From: a virus
IMG/VR virus record: IMGVR_UViG_3300020201_000082
Span: 1 to 29,442 of that record
Strand: one strand, 5' to 3'
DNA: 29,442 nucleotides
The translations under genes were made by a program, and so were the position numbers. The number at the start of each line of letters is the position of its first letter. Position 1 is the stretch's first letter. This document shows, piece after piece, positions 6,992-15,100 of the stretch. The notes beneath the pieces were generated by a model that was not told the DNA's origin, searched no databases, and worked only from the letters and a program-made list of their open reading frames with translations.

Positions 6992-9277
6992 TTATTTTAG
7001 ATTTCCACCAGGAAAGAATGGTAAGTCTGCGGCATAGCCCATGCTCGCATCGACCGAAGCACCCATTGGAGATTGAGGTGTCGGAATCTGGTTCGGGGTC
7101 TTGGGGCGCATCGGCGCACCCGGGTCATCGTTCTGCTGTGCGTCAGGATTCTCACGGCCAAGCGGTGGAATGGTTCCAGGTGTCGCGGGCGCTTCGTCCA
7201 TAGGACCAGGCTGAAGGCCAGCCTGTTCCTCAATCTGGCGCTGGACCTCGGCAGGTGCGTCTTTGTAGAGCTTAGTCTTGTCGATAGGCTCCTCGGAAGA
7301 CGGTGGAGGAATCTCTGAAGGCTGGAGAGCAATAATCGAATCATACGTTGACTTCGGAATATAGTCGTATATGTTTTCCCTCTGCACCTTGAGAAGTCGC
7401 TCGAAGGCACGGAGCTGCGCCGCAGCCGCGTCCGGGTCACTCGCTCGGAGCTGGAATATAAGGTTAATCTGGTTCGTGATAAGTGGAGATATCGCCATGT
7501 AATTTTGCTTCTGGATTTCCATCGAAGGCACAAGCATCGAGTCAGGATCAATGAGGAATTCAATATACGCCTTCCCGTGCCCGTGAGTCTCCATCTCTTT
7601 GAATAGGTTTCGTGCTGAGATGGTGCGTGAAGGAACATCCTCAAGGAGGTCACCTTCCGAGGTGAAGTCGAAGTTGAGGCGAAGGTTCTGTGAGGCCGCT
7701 ATAACGTGCGAGACAGGGACCCCGAAATCATCGAGAACCGGCTGGCTTTCTATAAACATATCAGGGTTCATCTGAGCGAACGCGGCAATATCCTCATCCT
7801 TGTCGACAAAGAATATCTTGTCCACCGGGTATGTCTGCTCAATCCAAGAGAGGGCAATGTGTGCATCTGTCTGAAGACCGTTCATCACCGAGTTGCGAGG
7901 AGGTGTAAGACGATTAAGCGCAGCCTCTTTCAAGATAACGGTTGAACCGAGGGTTGACTCAGCATTCTGCCCGGCGACGATGTTGTTGACGCCAGTGTTC
8001 TGTTCAATAGATACCTTCTGTTGGTCAGCAAAAGCAATACCCTGTTGCACGTTGCCCGATGTCTTAATGACATCGATACTTGAGCCCGGGTTCTTTGGGT
8101 TGATGACGTTCGGAGAACGCTTGTACGTGTTCGTCCCGTTCTGCACCTGAGGACCAAAGAGAAGAGGGAAGATTTCTGCCTCGACCTGCTGTGCGTTTAG
8201 GGAGTTGATGTATGTGAAAAGAGCTGTATTTCCACGCATCATCTCGTAAAGGCCAACGCCGTGAGGATCAAGGATGTTCTTTACAAAACAACGAGCAACG
8301 AGAACAGACCCATAGACTTCGTCGTTCGGCATCTCGCCATCGTAAATAACGAACTTGCCACACTTCACGATGTACCTGTTCGTTAGTGGGTTCTCGTAGT
8401 ACCCAATAGTGTACGAGTGCTCAGAAAGAGTCTGATTCTCGTCTTTTGACTCCTCGGTACTGCAAAGCGATTCTAGGAATCCCTTTCGCTTTTTGAAACC
8501 TTCTGCGTCAGGGCACATGCGGAAGAAGTCTTCTTTTGCAATGTCCTTCTCGTAATAAACCTCAAACTGAGTCCAGTAATCACCCACGTTCTGAGAAAGA
8601 CCGAGCCAGGTGCGGTTCGGGTCGAGTGGCTCTCGATATATGTCATCAAATAGAATCTTCTCTATACCGTTTGAACGCTTCACCGAAACACGACGAGGGT
8701 ACACACGCCACGCAGCCCATCCATATGTGAGCAGGTTCTGATATGTGCGCTCAAGCGTATTCTGACCATTCGCGCCTTTCAGTATCCATGTACGCTTCCA
8801 TAGTTCGTATGCTGCCTTGTTGTAAATCTTGTCGTCACCAACAACCTCAGCGTCAGGCGTCTTTCCTGCGAGTACAGACGTTGCAATCAGAATCTTCGAG
8901 AGGGCAATCGGCTCCTGGGACACCGGCACACCGGAACGGTTCTGGTCCCTATCGACCATCTTCTGTGGATAGACGTTAATGTCGTATCCTCCGTTGCTCA
9001 TCTTGCTATAAGACATGACCGAGCCCCATCCGGTCTTCTCGTAACGCTTCTCGCCGTACGAAACGGTCGTATTTATGATATTCTGGTCGATTTCTCTGGA
9101 AAGTTCATCGAAACGCTGTCTGTACTGCGACTTTTTGAAAAGTTTCTTCTTCTCCTCAACGAATTTATCAGCAGCAGGGTTCTCGTACTTGGAAGGTTGC
9201 TTCTTTCCTTTCTTAGGCAACGCTGTTCCGTCGTCCTCAGTGAGTTTTGAGTTCGCGGATTCGGGGTCTGAGTACAT
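6992..9277 (-). CDS. Portal protein
   Basis: 761 residues from ATG 9277. The size and the gene order (terminase, portal, scaffold, capsid) point to a portal of the large, short-tailed-phage type. Supporting segments are SQEPIALSKILIATSVLAGK (early helical region), NLLTYGWAAWRVYPRR (typical 'G-W/G-A' segment of portals), a long alpha/beta middle, and a P/Q-rich C-terminal tail from about residue 690. The dodecameric portal forms the DNA entry vertex and docks the terminase. A GTG at 9319 would add 14 residues and leave only four bases to the previous gene. I prefer 9277 because TATATG is a recurrent SD-less start context here, but the choice is uncertain. Confidence 0.85.
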   Translation of the reverse strand: MYSDPESANSKLTEDDGTALPKKGKKQPSKYENPAADKFVEEKKKLFKKSQYRQRFDELSREIDQNIINTTVSYGEKRYEKTGWGSVMSYSKMSNGGYDINVYPQKMVDRDQNRSGVPVSQEPIALSKILIATSVLAGKTPDAEVVGDDKIYNKAAYELWKRTWILKGANGQNTLERTYQNLLTYGWAAWRVYPRRVSVKRSNGIEKILFDDIYREPLDPNRTWLGLSQNVGDYWTQFEVYYEKDIAKEDFFRMCPDAEGFKKRKGFLESLCSTEESKDENQTLSEHSYTIGYYENPLTNRYIVKCGKFVIYDGEMPNDEVYGSVLVARCFVKNILDPHGVGLYEMMRGNTALFTYINSLNAQQVEAEIFPLLFGPQVQNGTNTYKRSPNVINPKNPGSSIDVIKTSGNVQQGIAFADQQKVSIEQNTGVNNIVAGQNAESTLGSTVILKEAALNRLTPPRNSVMNGLQTDAHIALSWIEQTYPVDKIFFVDKDEDIAAFAQMNPDMFIESQPVLDDFGVPVSHVIAASQNLRLNFDFTSEGDLLEDVPSRTISARNLFKEMETHGHGKAYIEFLIDPDSMLVPSMEIQKQNYMAISPLITNQINLIFQLRASDPDAAAAQLRAFERLLKVQRENIYDYIPKSTYDSIIALQPSEIPPPSSEEPIDKTKLYKDAPAEVQRQIEEQAGLQPGPMDEAPATPGTIPPLGRENPDAQQNDDPGAPMRPKTPNQIPTPQSPMGASVDASMGYAADLPFFPGGNLK

Positions 9278-9323
9278 ATAAAGATAATATGAGTCTTTTG
9301 GTAATAGCACAAGAGGCACACTG

Positions 9324-9545
9324 TCAATACTTTCGTCTTTTCTTCCAATCTCGCCCGTCAGGTTGAAAAAAATCCTGCGACTTGGAGTAGTTTTTGAATT
9401 TACGACGCGAGGATCTTTCGAATTTTTGTAACTTGCCCGGCTTTACTGCACTCCTTCCCTTTTTTGACCGGTGCTCCCTGTGAAATACGATGTTCATCCC
9501 CTCTTGAAGATTGTGATGCAGACTTTTGTATCGTCGAGCAGCCAT
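9324..9545 (-). CDS. Small, very basic protein between terminase and portal
   Basis: 73 residues with an exceptionally high share of K and R (for example RSSRRKFKNYSKSQDFF and the end DWKKRRKY). It is not recognised. It fits exactly between the large terminase stop (7-base gap) and the portal gene and has an ATG start, which supports it as a real gene. Such charge suggests DNA or RNA binding, or contact with acidic head proteins. An HNH nuclease is often found at this position in other phages, but no HNH residues are present. Confidence 0.6.
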   Translation of the reverse strand: MAARRYKSLHHNLQEGMNIVFHREHRSKKGRSAVKPGKLQKFERSSRRKFKNYSKSQDFFQPDGRDWKKRRKY

Positions 9546-9552
9546 TGCTTTA

Positions 9553-11340
9553 CTATAACTCCCTTATACCTTGGTTTTGACTTGATTGGTTCATAGAGGT
9601 GGGGATACTCTGATCCTCACCGAACATTGCTTTCATGTGCGAGTGACCCATCTCTCCATGATCTGCTTCGATGTATCGTCCCTGCTCCTGCAAAACAGCA
9701 TATGCGATAGCCGCAGCCATGATGCAGTCGTCGTGCTTTTTCGCAAGAGCCTCCGGGCGTCCTTTCGCATTTCGGAGGAACGTTGTCATCTCATCGAGTA
9801 TCGCAACAGGGAAGCCAGAGTCCTTCCGCAGGAACACCGCCTTCAGCGCAGCTAGCGAGAACGGGCGAGTTGCGCTCGTTGTCTTCCAGCCAAACAGCTT
9901 GGTCGTGTTCTTTGTTATGTCATCGAAAACACGGCGATAGTACAGGTTGCTATACCCCAGTTTGTCGAGCCCATCGTTCACCCAGAGACCGTCCTTGTTC
10001 GACTCCACCGCAAGCAGCGCCCAGTTGTAGAACTTCCCGACGAGGTACGCTGCACTGATAAGCTCGTCCGGCGGCACGCTCGAACGGTACAGTCCCACGC
10101 ACTCCTCATTCCTGTGCTTCAGGACATACAGTATCTGTTTGTCTCCGTGCGCGAGACCCTCAGCAGTATCGCCCCCGATGATATAACGCTCCCCCTTTTC
10201 CGGCTTTTCAAACATCTCGAAGTCCCCCGAGCTGACCTCTTGGAACACAACGTCCCCGCTGTCATTGTTCGAAAGCTCACCACGAACACCCTTCTTGGCT
10301 TTCTCAAGCTGTGAGAATACCCTCGCTGCTGGGAAGTACGTCTGACCCGTGGAGAGAAACGCCTCCTCATGCGTTGTCGGAAACTCCTGGTGCAGTTTGT
10401 TAATCGCCTCTGTGGAGTTCTTGCCCCCGAGCTGGAGCCACTTCATATAGTAGTACGTGATTTCGAGATTGTTCAGCGAAAACATCTGCTGGTACTCAGT
10501 CCAGTCAATCTCACACGTCTCCATGTCACTGGTCGGTATCGTCTCGGTGATCTTCGCCATCTCGGAGTCGTCGTACTGCCAGTTATAAAAATGCGGCATA
10601 AACATCACCCTCGATTTCATCGGAGTGATTGTGTGCCGCTTTGACCACCCTTCCGTAAACAACTCATAGAACCGACCGGCCATACCCTCAGCCGTCGACT
10701 CAATAAAGATAGAGCCATCGAACGGCACCGCAGGGAACGTACCGGTCTCCACCTCAGCCGCAGTCTTTGGGAACGCAAGACAGAGCTTCGCAAACTCAGA
10801 GATGTGCACATAATGGAACGTACCTGAGCGACCCGAGTTCGACACCTGAATCGAGGACGTGGAACCCTCCTCCGGCCCATAGTCGATAATCACCTGAATC
10901 TTCTTGGCACTATTGCTCTTCAGCTTAAACGCCCCACCCTTTATCTCGTCGCACATATTACGAATCGCATAGTCAATCTTTCTATCGAATATCTCAGTCG
11001 CATCCTTAACCGCATGCGCGATGATAAGCCCTTCCCGGTTCGTCTTAAAAAGAATCTCATCGAGAATCCATATATCAATGAACGTCGTGAACCCCAGCTG
11101 ACGTGACTTCAGCACAAGGTTGCGGAAGAAGAAGCGAAGCGGATCGTCCGGATTTAAGAAATTCTCAAAGAAGTGAGTCTGTGCACGGTTCATATTAAAC
11201 AGCTCCTTTGTCCCGTCCTTGGTGATGATCCAGTACAAATTCCTCATTCTCCACCGCTTGTTCCAAATCAAATCAGGAGAAGCGATGAGCTCCTCGATCA
11301 TCTTCTCGTTATGCACTGACTGTGTTTTAGCGTTAGCCAT
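9553..11340 (-). CDS. terL: Terminase large subunit (packaging ATPase and nuclease)
   Basis: 595 residues from ATG 11340. The ATPase half has a Walker-A-like LKSRQLGFTT at about residues 77-86, with the Arg-Gln-Leu-Gly form seen in many phage terminases. A Walker B/catalytic segment, YVHISEFAK, lies at about 177-185, and a coupling-like IESTAEG at about 213. The nuclease half has the RNase-H-like acids D391 (IGGDTAEG), E446 (LAVESNKDG) and D537/D538 (KKHDDCIMAAAIA). It cuts concatemers and pumps DNA through the portal. The start follows the small subunit stop as TAATATG, so re-initiation is likely. An upstream in-frame ATG at 11364 would add eight residues inside the small subunit gene. Confidence 0.95.
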   Translation of the reverse strand: MANAKTQSVHNEKMIEELIASPDLIWNKRWRMRNLYWIITKDGTKELFNMNRAQTHFFENFLNPDDPLRFFFRNLVLKSRQLGFTTFIDIWILDEILFKTNREGLIIAHAVKDATEIFDRKIDYAIRNMCDEIKGGAFKLKSNSAKKIQVIIDYGPEEGSTSSIQVSNSGRSGTFHYVHISEFAKLCLAFPKTAAEVETGTFPAVPFDGSIFIESTAEGMAGRFYELFTEGWSKRHTITPMKSRVMFMPHFYNWQYDDSEMAKITETIPTSDMETCEIDWTEYQQMFSLNNLEITYYYMKWLQLGGKNSTEAINKLHQEFPTTHEEAFLSTGQTYFPAARVFSQLEKAKKGVRGELSNNDSGDVVFQEVSSGDFEMFEKPEKGERYIIGGDTAEGLAHGDKQILYVLKHRNEECVGLYRSSVPPDELISAAYLVGKFYNWALLAVESNKDGLWVNDGLDKLGYSNLYYRRVFDDITKNTTKLFGWKTTSATRPFSLAALKAVFLRKDSGFPVAILDEMTTFLRNAKGRPEALAKKHDDCIMAAAIAYAVLQEQGRYIEADHGEMGHSHMKAMFGEDQSIPTSMNQSSQNQGIREL

Positions 11341-11341
11341 A

Positions 11342-11788
11342 TTAGAAATCCATATCCTCGTCACTCGGCTTCTCTACAAACTCAACATCTACTGGCTTTT
11401 GCGTAGTCTCTCTACGGAAAATGTCATACAACCTATTACCCTCCGGCGTAGTCAGCTTGTTCGGAGACCGCTGCTTCTCTATCCTCTCCCACGCAGAGCC
11501 TATGGCGTTAAGCGCTTTAATCAGCTCGGCATTGGTGAAATTCTTCAACCCCCTGGCCTCAAACTCACTGAGTGCAGCCAACATCAGATTGTTCGACTTT
11601 ATGGCTAGCCCAATCATCGCGTTCTTGTATCCCTCCGTATTCTCTATCTTTGAGTGTGCATTGTCAGCGACATTCATAGAGTATCCCGAAAGCAGCGCTG
11701 CTTCCTTCTTGGAACCGGCATTTCCATCCATCATGCGTGTTGCATACGCGAGCTGGCTTGGTGTGCTCCCCTTCCTCGGTCGTTTCAT
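11342..11788 (-). CDS. terS: Terminase small subunit
   Basis: 148 residues ending just before the large subunit. Residues 10-45 (TPSQLAYATRMMDGNAGSKK then EAALLSGYS) match the helix-turn-helix start typical of small terminases. A helical middle (NLMLAALSEFEARGLKNFTN) suits ring oligomerisation, and the C-terminus is charged (EKPSDEDMDF). It would recognise the packaging site and regulate the large subunit. It is the first gene of the leftward operon and faces the divergent control region, so its promoter should lie in 11790-12000. No convincing -35/-10 pair was found there, which is compatible with a late, activator-dependent promoter. Confidence 0.88.
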   Translation of the reverse strand: MKRPRKGSTPSQLAYATRMMDGNAGSKKEAALLSGYSMNVADNAHSKIENTEGYKNAMIGLAIKSNNLMLAALSEFEARGLKNFTNAELIKALNAIGSAWERIEKQRSPNKLTTPEGNRLYDIFRRETTQKPVDVEFVEKPSDEDMDF

Positions 11789-11917
11789 ACCACCACACTA
11801 CCACGGATTTAGTCAATCATACCTTATAGAAACCAAGGGTGTGTTGATATTTTTCTGGGAAATTTTTTTGAGCAACTTTTTATAGGGAACCGGGATCATG
11901 AGCATTTACTTTTCTGT

Positions 11918-11966
11918 GTGAGGTTTTGATTTATTTTTCGTGAGATTTTGATTTATTTTTCGTGAG
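11918..11966. repeat. 22-bp tandem repeat, two copies
   Basis: The unit is GTGAG, one variable base, then TTTTGATTTATTTTTC. It occurs twice and is followed by a third GTGAG. It lies about 130 bases upstream of the small terminase start. AT-rich direct repeats like this can be protein-binding sites or unwinding elements; none is proven here. Confidence 0.6.
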
Positions 11967-12095
11967 GGTAGTGGGACGTATTACTACAACAACACCCGGG
12001 ATGACCCTTAAGGGACTACCCCCTCCCCGATTTTTTGAAAGCCTAAAAACCCTGTAAATAGGCCGTATTTATTATACCACATAAATAAAATCAGG

Positions 12096-12377
12096 GGGGC
12101 ATAAGGGCATAACACAAATCTTATGCCCCGTCAAGTTTTTAGCACTTTACACGGCCAAGATACACGGTTCAGGGTGCAAACGGGGCATAAGGGCATAAGA
12201 TTTTCAGAAAATCGTTGGTCGAAAAAACAAATTAAGAAAAATGAAAAACAATTTTATTTTTGAATCTTATGCCCTTATGCCCATTTATCATACCTTATAG
12301 AAAAAATACGGCCTATAATAAGGGCTTTTACTATTGACTTTCACGGGGGCATATGGCGGGGCATAAGCGGGGCATAA
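12096..12377. repeat. GGGCATAA iteron cluster with perfect 20-bp inverted repeat
   Basis: About ten copies of GGGCATAA or close variants occur in both orientations (near 12097, 12105, 12120, 12183, 12191, 12265, 12273, 12347, 12358 and 12368). Two double-iteron arms, 12183-12202 and 12263-12282, form a perfect 20-bp inverted repeat. The 60-base spacer between them is highly A-rich. A further 10-bp inverted pair lies at 12096-12105 and 12120-12129. Iterons flanking an AT-rich segment are the usual structure of an initiator-bound replication origin. An operator array for an early repressor is the alternative. Confidence 0.6.
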
Positions 12378-12567
12378 AACTTAGGCCCCGTACGACGGCC
12401 TATAATGCATGTACATGCGCCGAGAATCAGGGAAACGGCCCGGGCGGCCCGGTTCGCACTTGCCGCTTTTTTGGAAAAATCACGACAAAACCCCTACCGC
12501 ATGTACCCATTCCATTCCGATCCCTACATCATACCTTATAGCTATTTACATTCTACGTTTTTATGGC

Positions 12568-12632
12568 TATCCACAACCCTACTCTAAGTACCCTTATTAT
12601 GTGTTGACATCGACATCGACATCGTATATATT
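12568..12632 (+). promoter_or_regulatory. Early promoter 1 with upstream TATCCACA box
   Basis: TTGACA at 12604-12609, a 17-base spacer and TATATT at 12627-12632 form a near-consensus sigma70 promoter. Its spacer holds three repeats of ACATCG. TATCCACA, a DnaA-box-like sequence, lies upstream at 12568-12575. It points to the first early gene at 12671, leaving a leader of about 30 bases. Confidence 0.75.
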
Positions 12633-12670
12633 TACTATACGTTCAAAGGAACGCAACCTAACAAACCGAT

Positions 12671-12850
12671 ATGGAAAACCTATGCACGTACTGCAATAAA
12701 GAAGTAGAAAAGCTGGAAACGTTCAGCAAAGGCGAATGCTTGCCTTGCCACGAGTACCACTATATCGAAAATAATCAAGTTCCTAACTTCATCACAAGCA
12801 TTAATAGAGACGCGCTACGCTTTAACACTCTTGGTCAAGCGCGCGGATAG
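12671..12850 (+). CDS. Small zinc-ribbon-like early protein
   Basis: 59 residues, MENLCTYCNKEVEKLETFSK at the start. Two cysteine pairs (C5-x2-C8 and C24-x2-C27, the latter in GECLPCHEYH) suggest one zinc site. It is the first gene behind promoter 1, so it is probably expressed immediately after infection; small zinc proteins in this position are often host-takeover or transcription factors, but that is inference. The start lies in the ACCGATATGGAAAA context shared with several following genes, without SD. Confidence 0.7.
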   Translation: MENLCTYCNKEVEKLETFSKGECLPCHEYHYIENNQVPNFITSINRDALRFNTLGQARG

Positions 12851-12861
12851 CAATACTCTAT

Positions 12862-13035
12862 ATGTATACCAACTATCGCAACGCGCTCGCAAGCAAGCTA
12901 GACCGCATACGCAACCTGGAAAATAGTGGCTACGGTATCCCGCGCGAAAAGAATACAGGCATAGACCTTAGCGCGATCTTTGGCTACATAGTAGCAGGTG
13001 CCGCGCTTGTAGCAATGATAGTAGCGTTCAACTAG
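12862..13035 (+). CDS. Small membrane-anchored early protein
   Basis: 57 residues. The N-terminal part is polar and basic (YRNALASKLDRIRNLE). Residues about 37-56 are a clear transmembrane segment (DLSAIFGYIVAGAALVAMIV) that ends two residues before the stop. This is a C-tail-anchored layout with the N-terminus probably in the cytoplasm. It starts 12 bases after the previous gene. A superinfection-exclusion or membrane-targeting role is possible but not shown; it is rather early in the operon for a holin. Confidence 0.7.
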   Translation: MYTNYRNALASKLDRIRNLENSGYGIPREKNTGIDLSAIFGYIVAGAALVAMIVAFN

Positions 13036-13054
13036 CAACCTAATCAAAACCGTT

Positions 13055-13780
13055 ATGGAAAAGATCACACTTAAGTTAGAAACAGACTACGAGAAAACCG
13101 GCAACAGTAGCGGTGGACAAATCGATACTCTATCTATTGCTATAGACGGGAGCGATTATGATCAAGTCTTTACCGACTGTATGGAATATACGGACGAAAG
13201 CACGAACTATGTACGCAAGGAATACAATCACGAGACCGACTTCCTGGACACGCTATCGAAGGATCAAAGGATCGCGTACGCGGCTGATATACCGGCTTTT
13301 GATATCGCGCTCGAGGCGTACGTGGAGGATATGGAGGAAAAATCATACGCAGACGAGCTAGACGAGAATCATCCTTTTGCTGTAGCAATACAAGAGGCGC
13401 GAGACAGCGCTGAAGAGACTCTAAGGCACGAGTGGCTATACGGAGACCGTAGCGACACGGGCTTGCTAGGTCGTGCAGAAAAGTACTACGGCCGTGGCGT
13501 AGAATTCTCGTACGACGAGAAAACAGACACGATCACGGTGGATATATCAGATGAAATGATCGGAGACTGGGAAGAATACGGCAAGATCGAACGCAAGACG
13601 AAAAAGGCAATACGCGAGTACCTTGCTGATGATATCTACTACACGGCGCAAGCAAAGCACGCGAAGCACGTGATCGAAGTGCAGAAGCGCCGCGAAGAAT
13701 ACGCGCGAACGCGGGCGTATCAGGATAAACGTGCTATAGAAGCCGCAAAGGAACGTAAGGACAAGATCCTAGGGTCCTAG
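13055..13780 (+). CDS. Acidic early protein of unknown function
   Basis: 241 residues, rich in D, E, Y and K, and strongly acidic up to about residue 175. The N-terminus looks beta-rich (MEKITLKLETDYEKTG, then QIDTLSIAIDGSDYDQVFTD). The C-terminal 60 residues are a basic helix (HVIEVQKRREEYARTRAYQD) ending in KERKDKILGS. No known motif was recognised. The pattern of an acidic body plus a basic helix could suit a nucleic-acid mimic or a protein-binding inhibitor, but this is speculation. Its start follows CAAAACCGTT, the early-operon start context. Confidence 0.75.
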   Translation: MEKITLKLETDYEKTGNSSGGQIDTLSIAIDGSDYDQVFTDCMEYTDESTNYVRKEYNHETDFLDTLSKDQRIAYAADIPAFDIALEAYVEDMEEKSYADELDENHPFAVAIQEARDSAEETLRHEWLYGDRSDTGLLGRAEKYYGRGVEFSYDEKTDTITVDISDEMIGDWEEYGKIERKTKKAIREYLADDIYYTAQAKHAKHVIEVQKRREEYARTRAYQDKRAIEAAKERKDKILGS

Positions 13781-13791
13781 CGAATCCTTAC

Positions 13792-13809
13792 AGGGTCCTA
13801 CGGGACCTT
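13792..13809 (+). other. Intergenic RNA hairpin with UACG tetraloop
   Basis: AGGGTCC, TACG and GGGACCTT can pair as a seven-base stem (one G-U) closed by a UACG loop of the stable UNCG class. It lies 12 bases after the stop of the acidic gene and has no U-tract, so it is more likely an mRNA stabiliser or processing site than a terminator. AGGGTCCTA also occurs at the gene end just upstream. Confidence 0.5.
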
Positions 13810-13852
13810 GTATAGGGTGTACTAGACGCCTACCAACTAACTAAATACCGCT

Positions 13853-14038
13853 ATGGAAAAAACAAAGTGCAACAGTGGCGCATGGTGCCTTATATGCGGA
13901 AAGCAAAACGTGCAGTATTCCATATTAAAAGGAAGCTTCACGTATGCATGCCTTACTAAGGACTGCAACGCAACGGGAACGGGCTACGGTTTCTCAGGAA
14001 TGAAGCCACGGGCCTATATTGCGTACTCGAAAATATAA
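13853..14038 (+). CDS. Small cysteine-rich early protein
   Basis: 61 residues. C6, the pair C13-x2-C16 (CLIC) and the pair C33-x4-C38 (CLTKDC) suggest a zinc-ribbon-like fold. The C-terminus is basic and aromatic (FSGMKPRAYIAYSKI). It lies between two RNA-rich gaps of the early operon and starts in the ACCGCTATGGAAAA context without SD. A nucleic-acid or protein-binding accessory role is likely but not identified. Confidence 0.65.
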   Translation: MEKTKCNSGAWCLICGKQNVQYSILKGSFTYACLTKDCNATGTGYGFSGMKPRAYIAYSKI

Positions 14039-14056
14039 ACCTAAACAAAAACCGCT

Positions 14057-14614
14057 ATGGAAACTTACAATGGAAACGATATATTTGCACCGTTCAATGC
14101 GGGCCTCTACGGTATCGACGACAACGGGGAACGCTCGCTCGACGAGGACGCGAGCAAGATATCTATTCTCGCGGGCTTCAAGGAGGAATACCGCAAGGAT
14201 ATCGAGGAGGCACTCAAAAGCGCGGGTCTCGCGCTCGTGAAGCTGGAGTACTACAGTCCTAAGTTTTATAACTTTGCGACTGATAGTCTCGATATAACAA
14301 TATCGCTGGAGAATCAGGAGGCGTATCTAAGCGCATGCGAGAAGGTGCGCGAGGATATACAGGCCCGACTCGACGCAAATAAGTCTTACGACGGGTATAT
14401 GGCACTCACGGCTGATACGTTCGAGGAAGCCGTGGAAAAGCACCAGACGCCTGTTATCACGGCACTGCTGGCGCATATAGACTTTTCCGGCTTCGATAAA
14501 TACGACTATCTGGAGTGGAACTACGCGTGCGAGGCGTGCGAGCTGATACACGAGGATAAGGAGTATCTAACCGACGAGGAGGTGGCGACGATAACCGCGT
14601 GCGAGGCCGCCTAG
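14057..14614 (+). CDS. Early protein of unknown function
   Basis: 185 residues, acidic and mainly helical. The segment VKLEYYSPKFYNFATDSLDI is distinctive; similar 'SP-x-x-YNF-x-TD' phrases occur in uncharacterised proteins of other phages, but I cannot name a family. Helices follow (ENQEAYLSACEKVREDIQAR) and then repeated cysteine-bearing segments (WNYACEACELIHEDKEYL). The gene uses more GC-rich codons than its neighbours. It starts after AAAACCGCT in the shared SD-less context and is followed by a hairpin. Confidence 0.75.
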   Translation: METYNGNDIFAPFNAGLYGIDDNGERSLDEDASKISILAGFKEEYRKDIEEALKSAGLALVKLEYYSPKFYNFATDSLDITISLENQEAYLSACEKVREDIQARLDANKSYDGYMALTADTFEEAVEKHQTPVITALLAHIDFSGFDKYDYLEWNYACEACELIHEDKEYLTDEEVATITACEAA

Positions 14615-14627
14615 TGTATCCGCAGGG

Positions 14628-14646
14628 CTTCCGACTTTCTCGGAGG
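14628..14646 (+). other. Intergenic RNA hairpin
   Basis: CTTCCGA and TCGGAGG form a seven-base stem (one G-U) around CTTTC. It lies 13 bases after the stop of the 185-residue gene. It shares the CTTTCTCGGA core with the hairpin at 15835-15859. No U-tract follows. Confidence 0.5.
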
Positions 14647-14689
14647 TCCTAGCGGGCGCGATAGATCGCTCGACTAACTAACTACCGCT

Positions 14690-15088
14690 ATGGAAAAAGT
14701 AACAGATGCAGAACTACAGGCACGGGCGCAACTAGAAAGCGTGCGCGATATGGCGAAAGGCTTACAGGAGGGACGATACGCTGATAATTACGACGATATC
14801 GAAAACGCAGAGCAAGCAATACAGGACGACGCACTTGACGTACAGGTACGGTCCGACTGGCACGCGCTCGGAGAAACCCGCGTACAGAATGCACAGTACA
14901 CGATTCTACTATGCACGGGAGGTCCGGCCGTACGTATAAAAGGTACGCTCGATGATTATCAGGAGCCAGCAACGGCGCAACTGGAATATCAGGACTGGGG
15001 TATACCGTGGACCCGACTTGCGGGACTCACGATCGAGGACGTGGAAGCCTTACTAGTGTATGCAGGGTGCTTTTACTTCGCAGATTAA
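14690..15088 (+). CDS. Conserved-type hypothetical early protein
   Basis: 132 residues. Residues about 70-115 (ILLCTGGPAVRIKGTLDDYQ, then LEYQDWGIPWT) resemble a family of hypothetical proteins that I recall from plasmids and phages, with a conserved 'STGGPA-RI-G' and 'YQDWGTPW' pattern. I know of no assigned function. The N-terminal 50 residues are acidic and helical. The start sits in the ACTACCGCTATGGAAAAA context. It is followed 12 bases later by the acidic repeat gene. Confidence 0.75.
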   Translation: MEKVTDAELQARAQLESVRDMAKGLQEGRYADNYDDIENAEQAIQDDALDVQVRSDWHALGETRVQNAQYTILLCTGGPAVRIKGTLDDYQEPATAQLEYQDWGIPWTRLAGLTIEDVEALLVYAGCFYFAD

Positions 15089-15100
15089 ACTACTAACACC

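Larger units (their letters stand above)
11816..12541. repeat. Three copies of a 14-bp element (ATCATACCTTATAG)
   Basis: The identical 14-mer ATCATACCTTATAG occurs at 11816-11829, 12287-12300 and 12528-12541, all in the same orientation. The first copy lies 28 bases upstream of the small terminase start, the third just before promoter 1. The reverse strand reads CTATAAGGTATGAT, which contains a TATGAT -10-like sequence. It may be a repressor or activator operator, or a phage-specific promoter element. Confidence 0.55.
11789..12670. other. Divergent control region and candidate replication origin
   Basis: About 880 bases without a convincing gene, between the leftward head operon and the rightward early operon. 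It holds a 22-bp tandem repeat (11918-11966), GGGCATAA iterons in both orientations (12096-12377), an AT-rich stretch (12203-12262), three copies of a 14-bp element, a GCATGTACATGC palindrome (12407-12418), a short GC-rich hairpin (CCGGG/CCCGG, about 12440-12452) and promoter 1. Two CCTATAAT motifs (about 12312 and 12399) look like -10 boxes but lack good -35 partners. The region is visibly richer in A/T tracts than the flanking genes. Confidence 0.6.

Noticed and set aside
11789-12670. tRNA or small RNA gene in the long intergenic stretch
   Set aside because: No cloverleaf arms, anticodon loop or CCA end were found; the inverted repeats are iteron copies.
12353-12699. Overlapping short plus-strand frames in the control region
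   Set aside because: They run through the iterons, the 14-bp element and promoter 1 with low-complexity products; a gene crossing its own promoter is unlikely.
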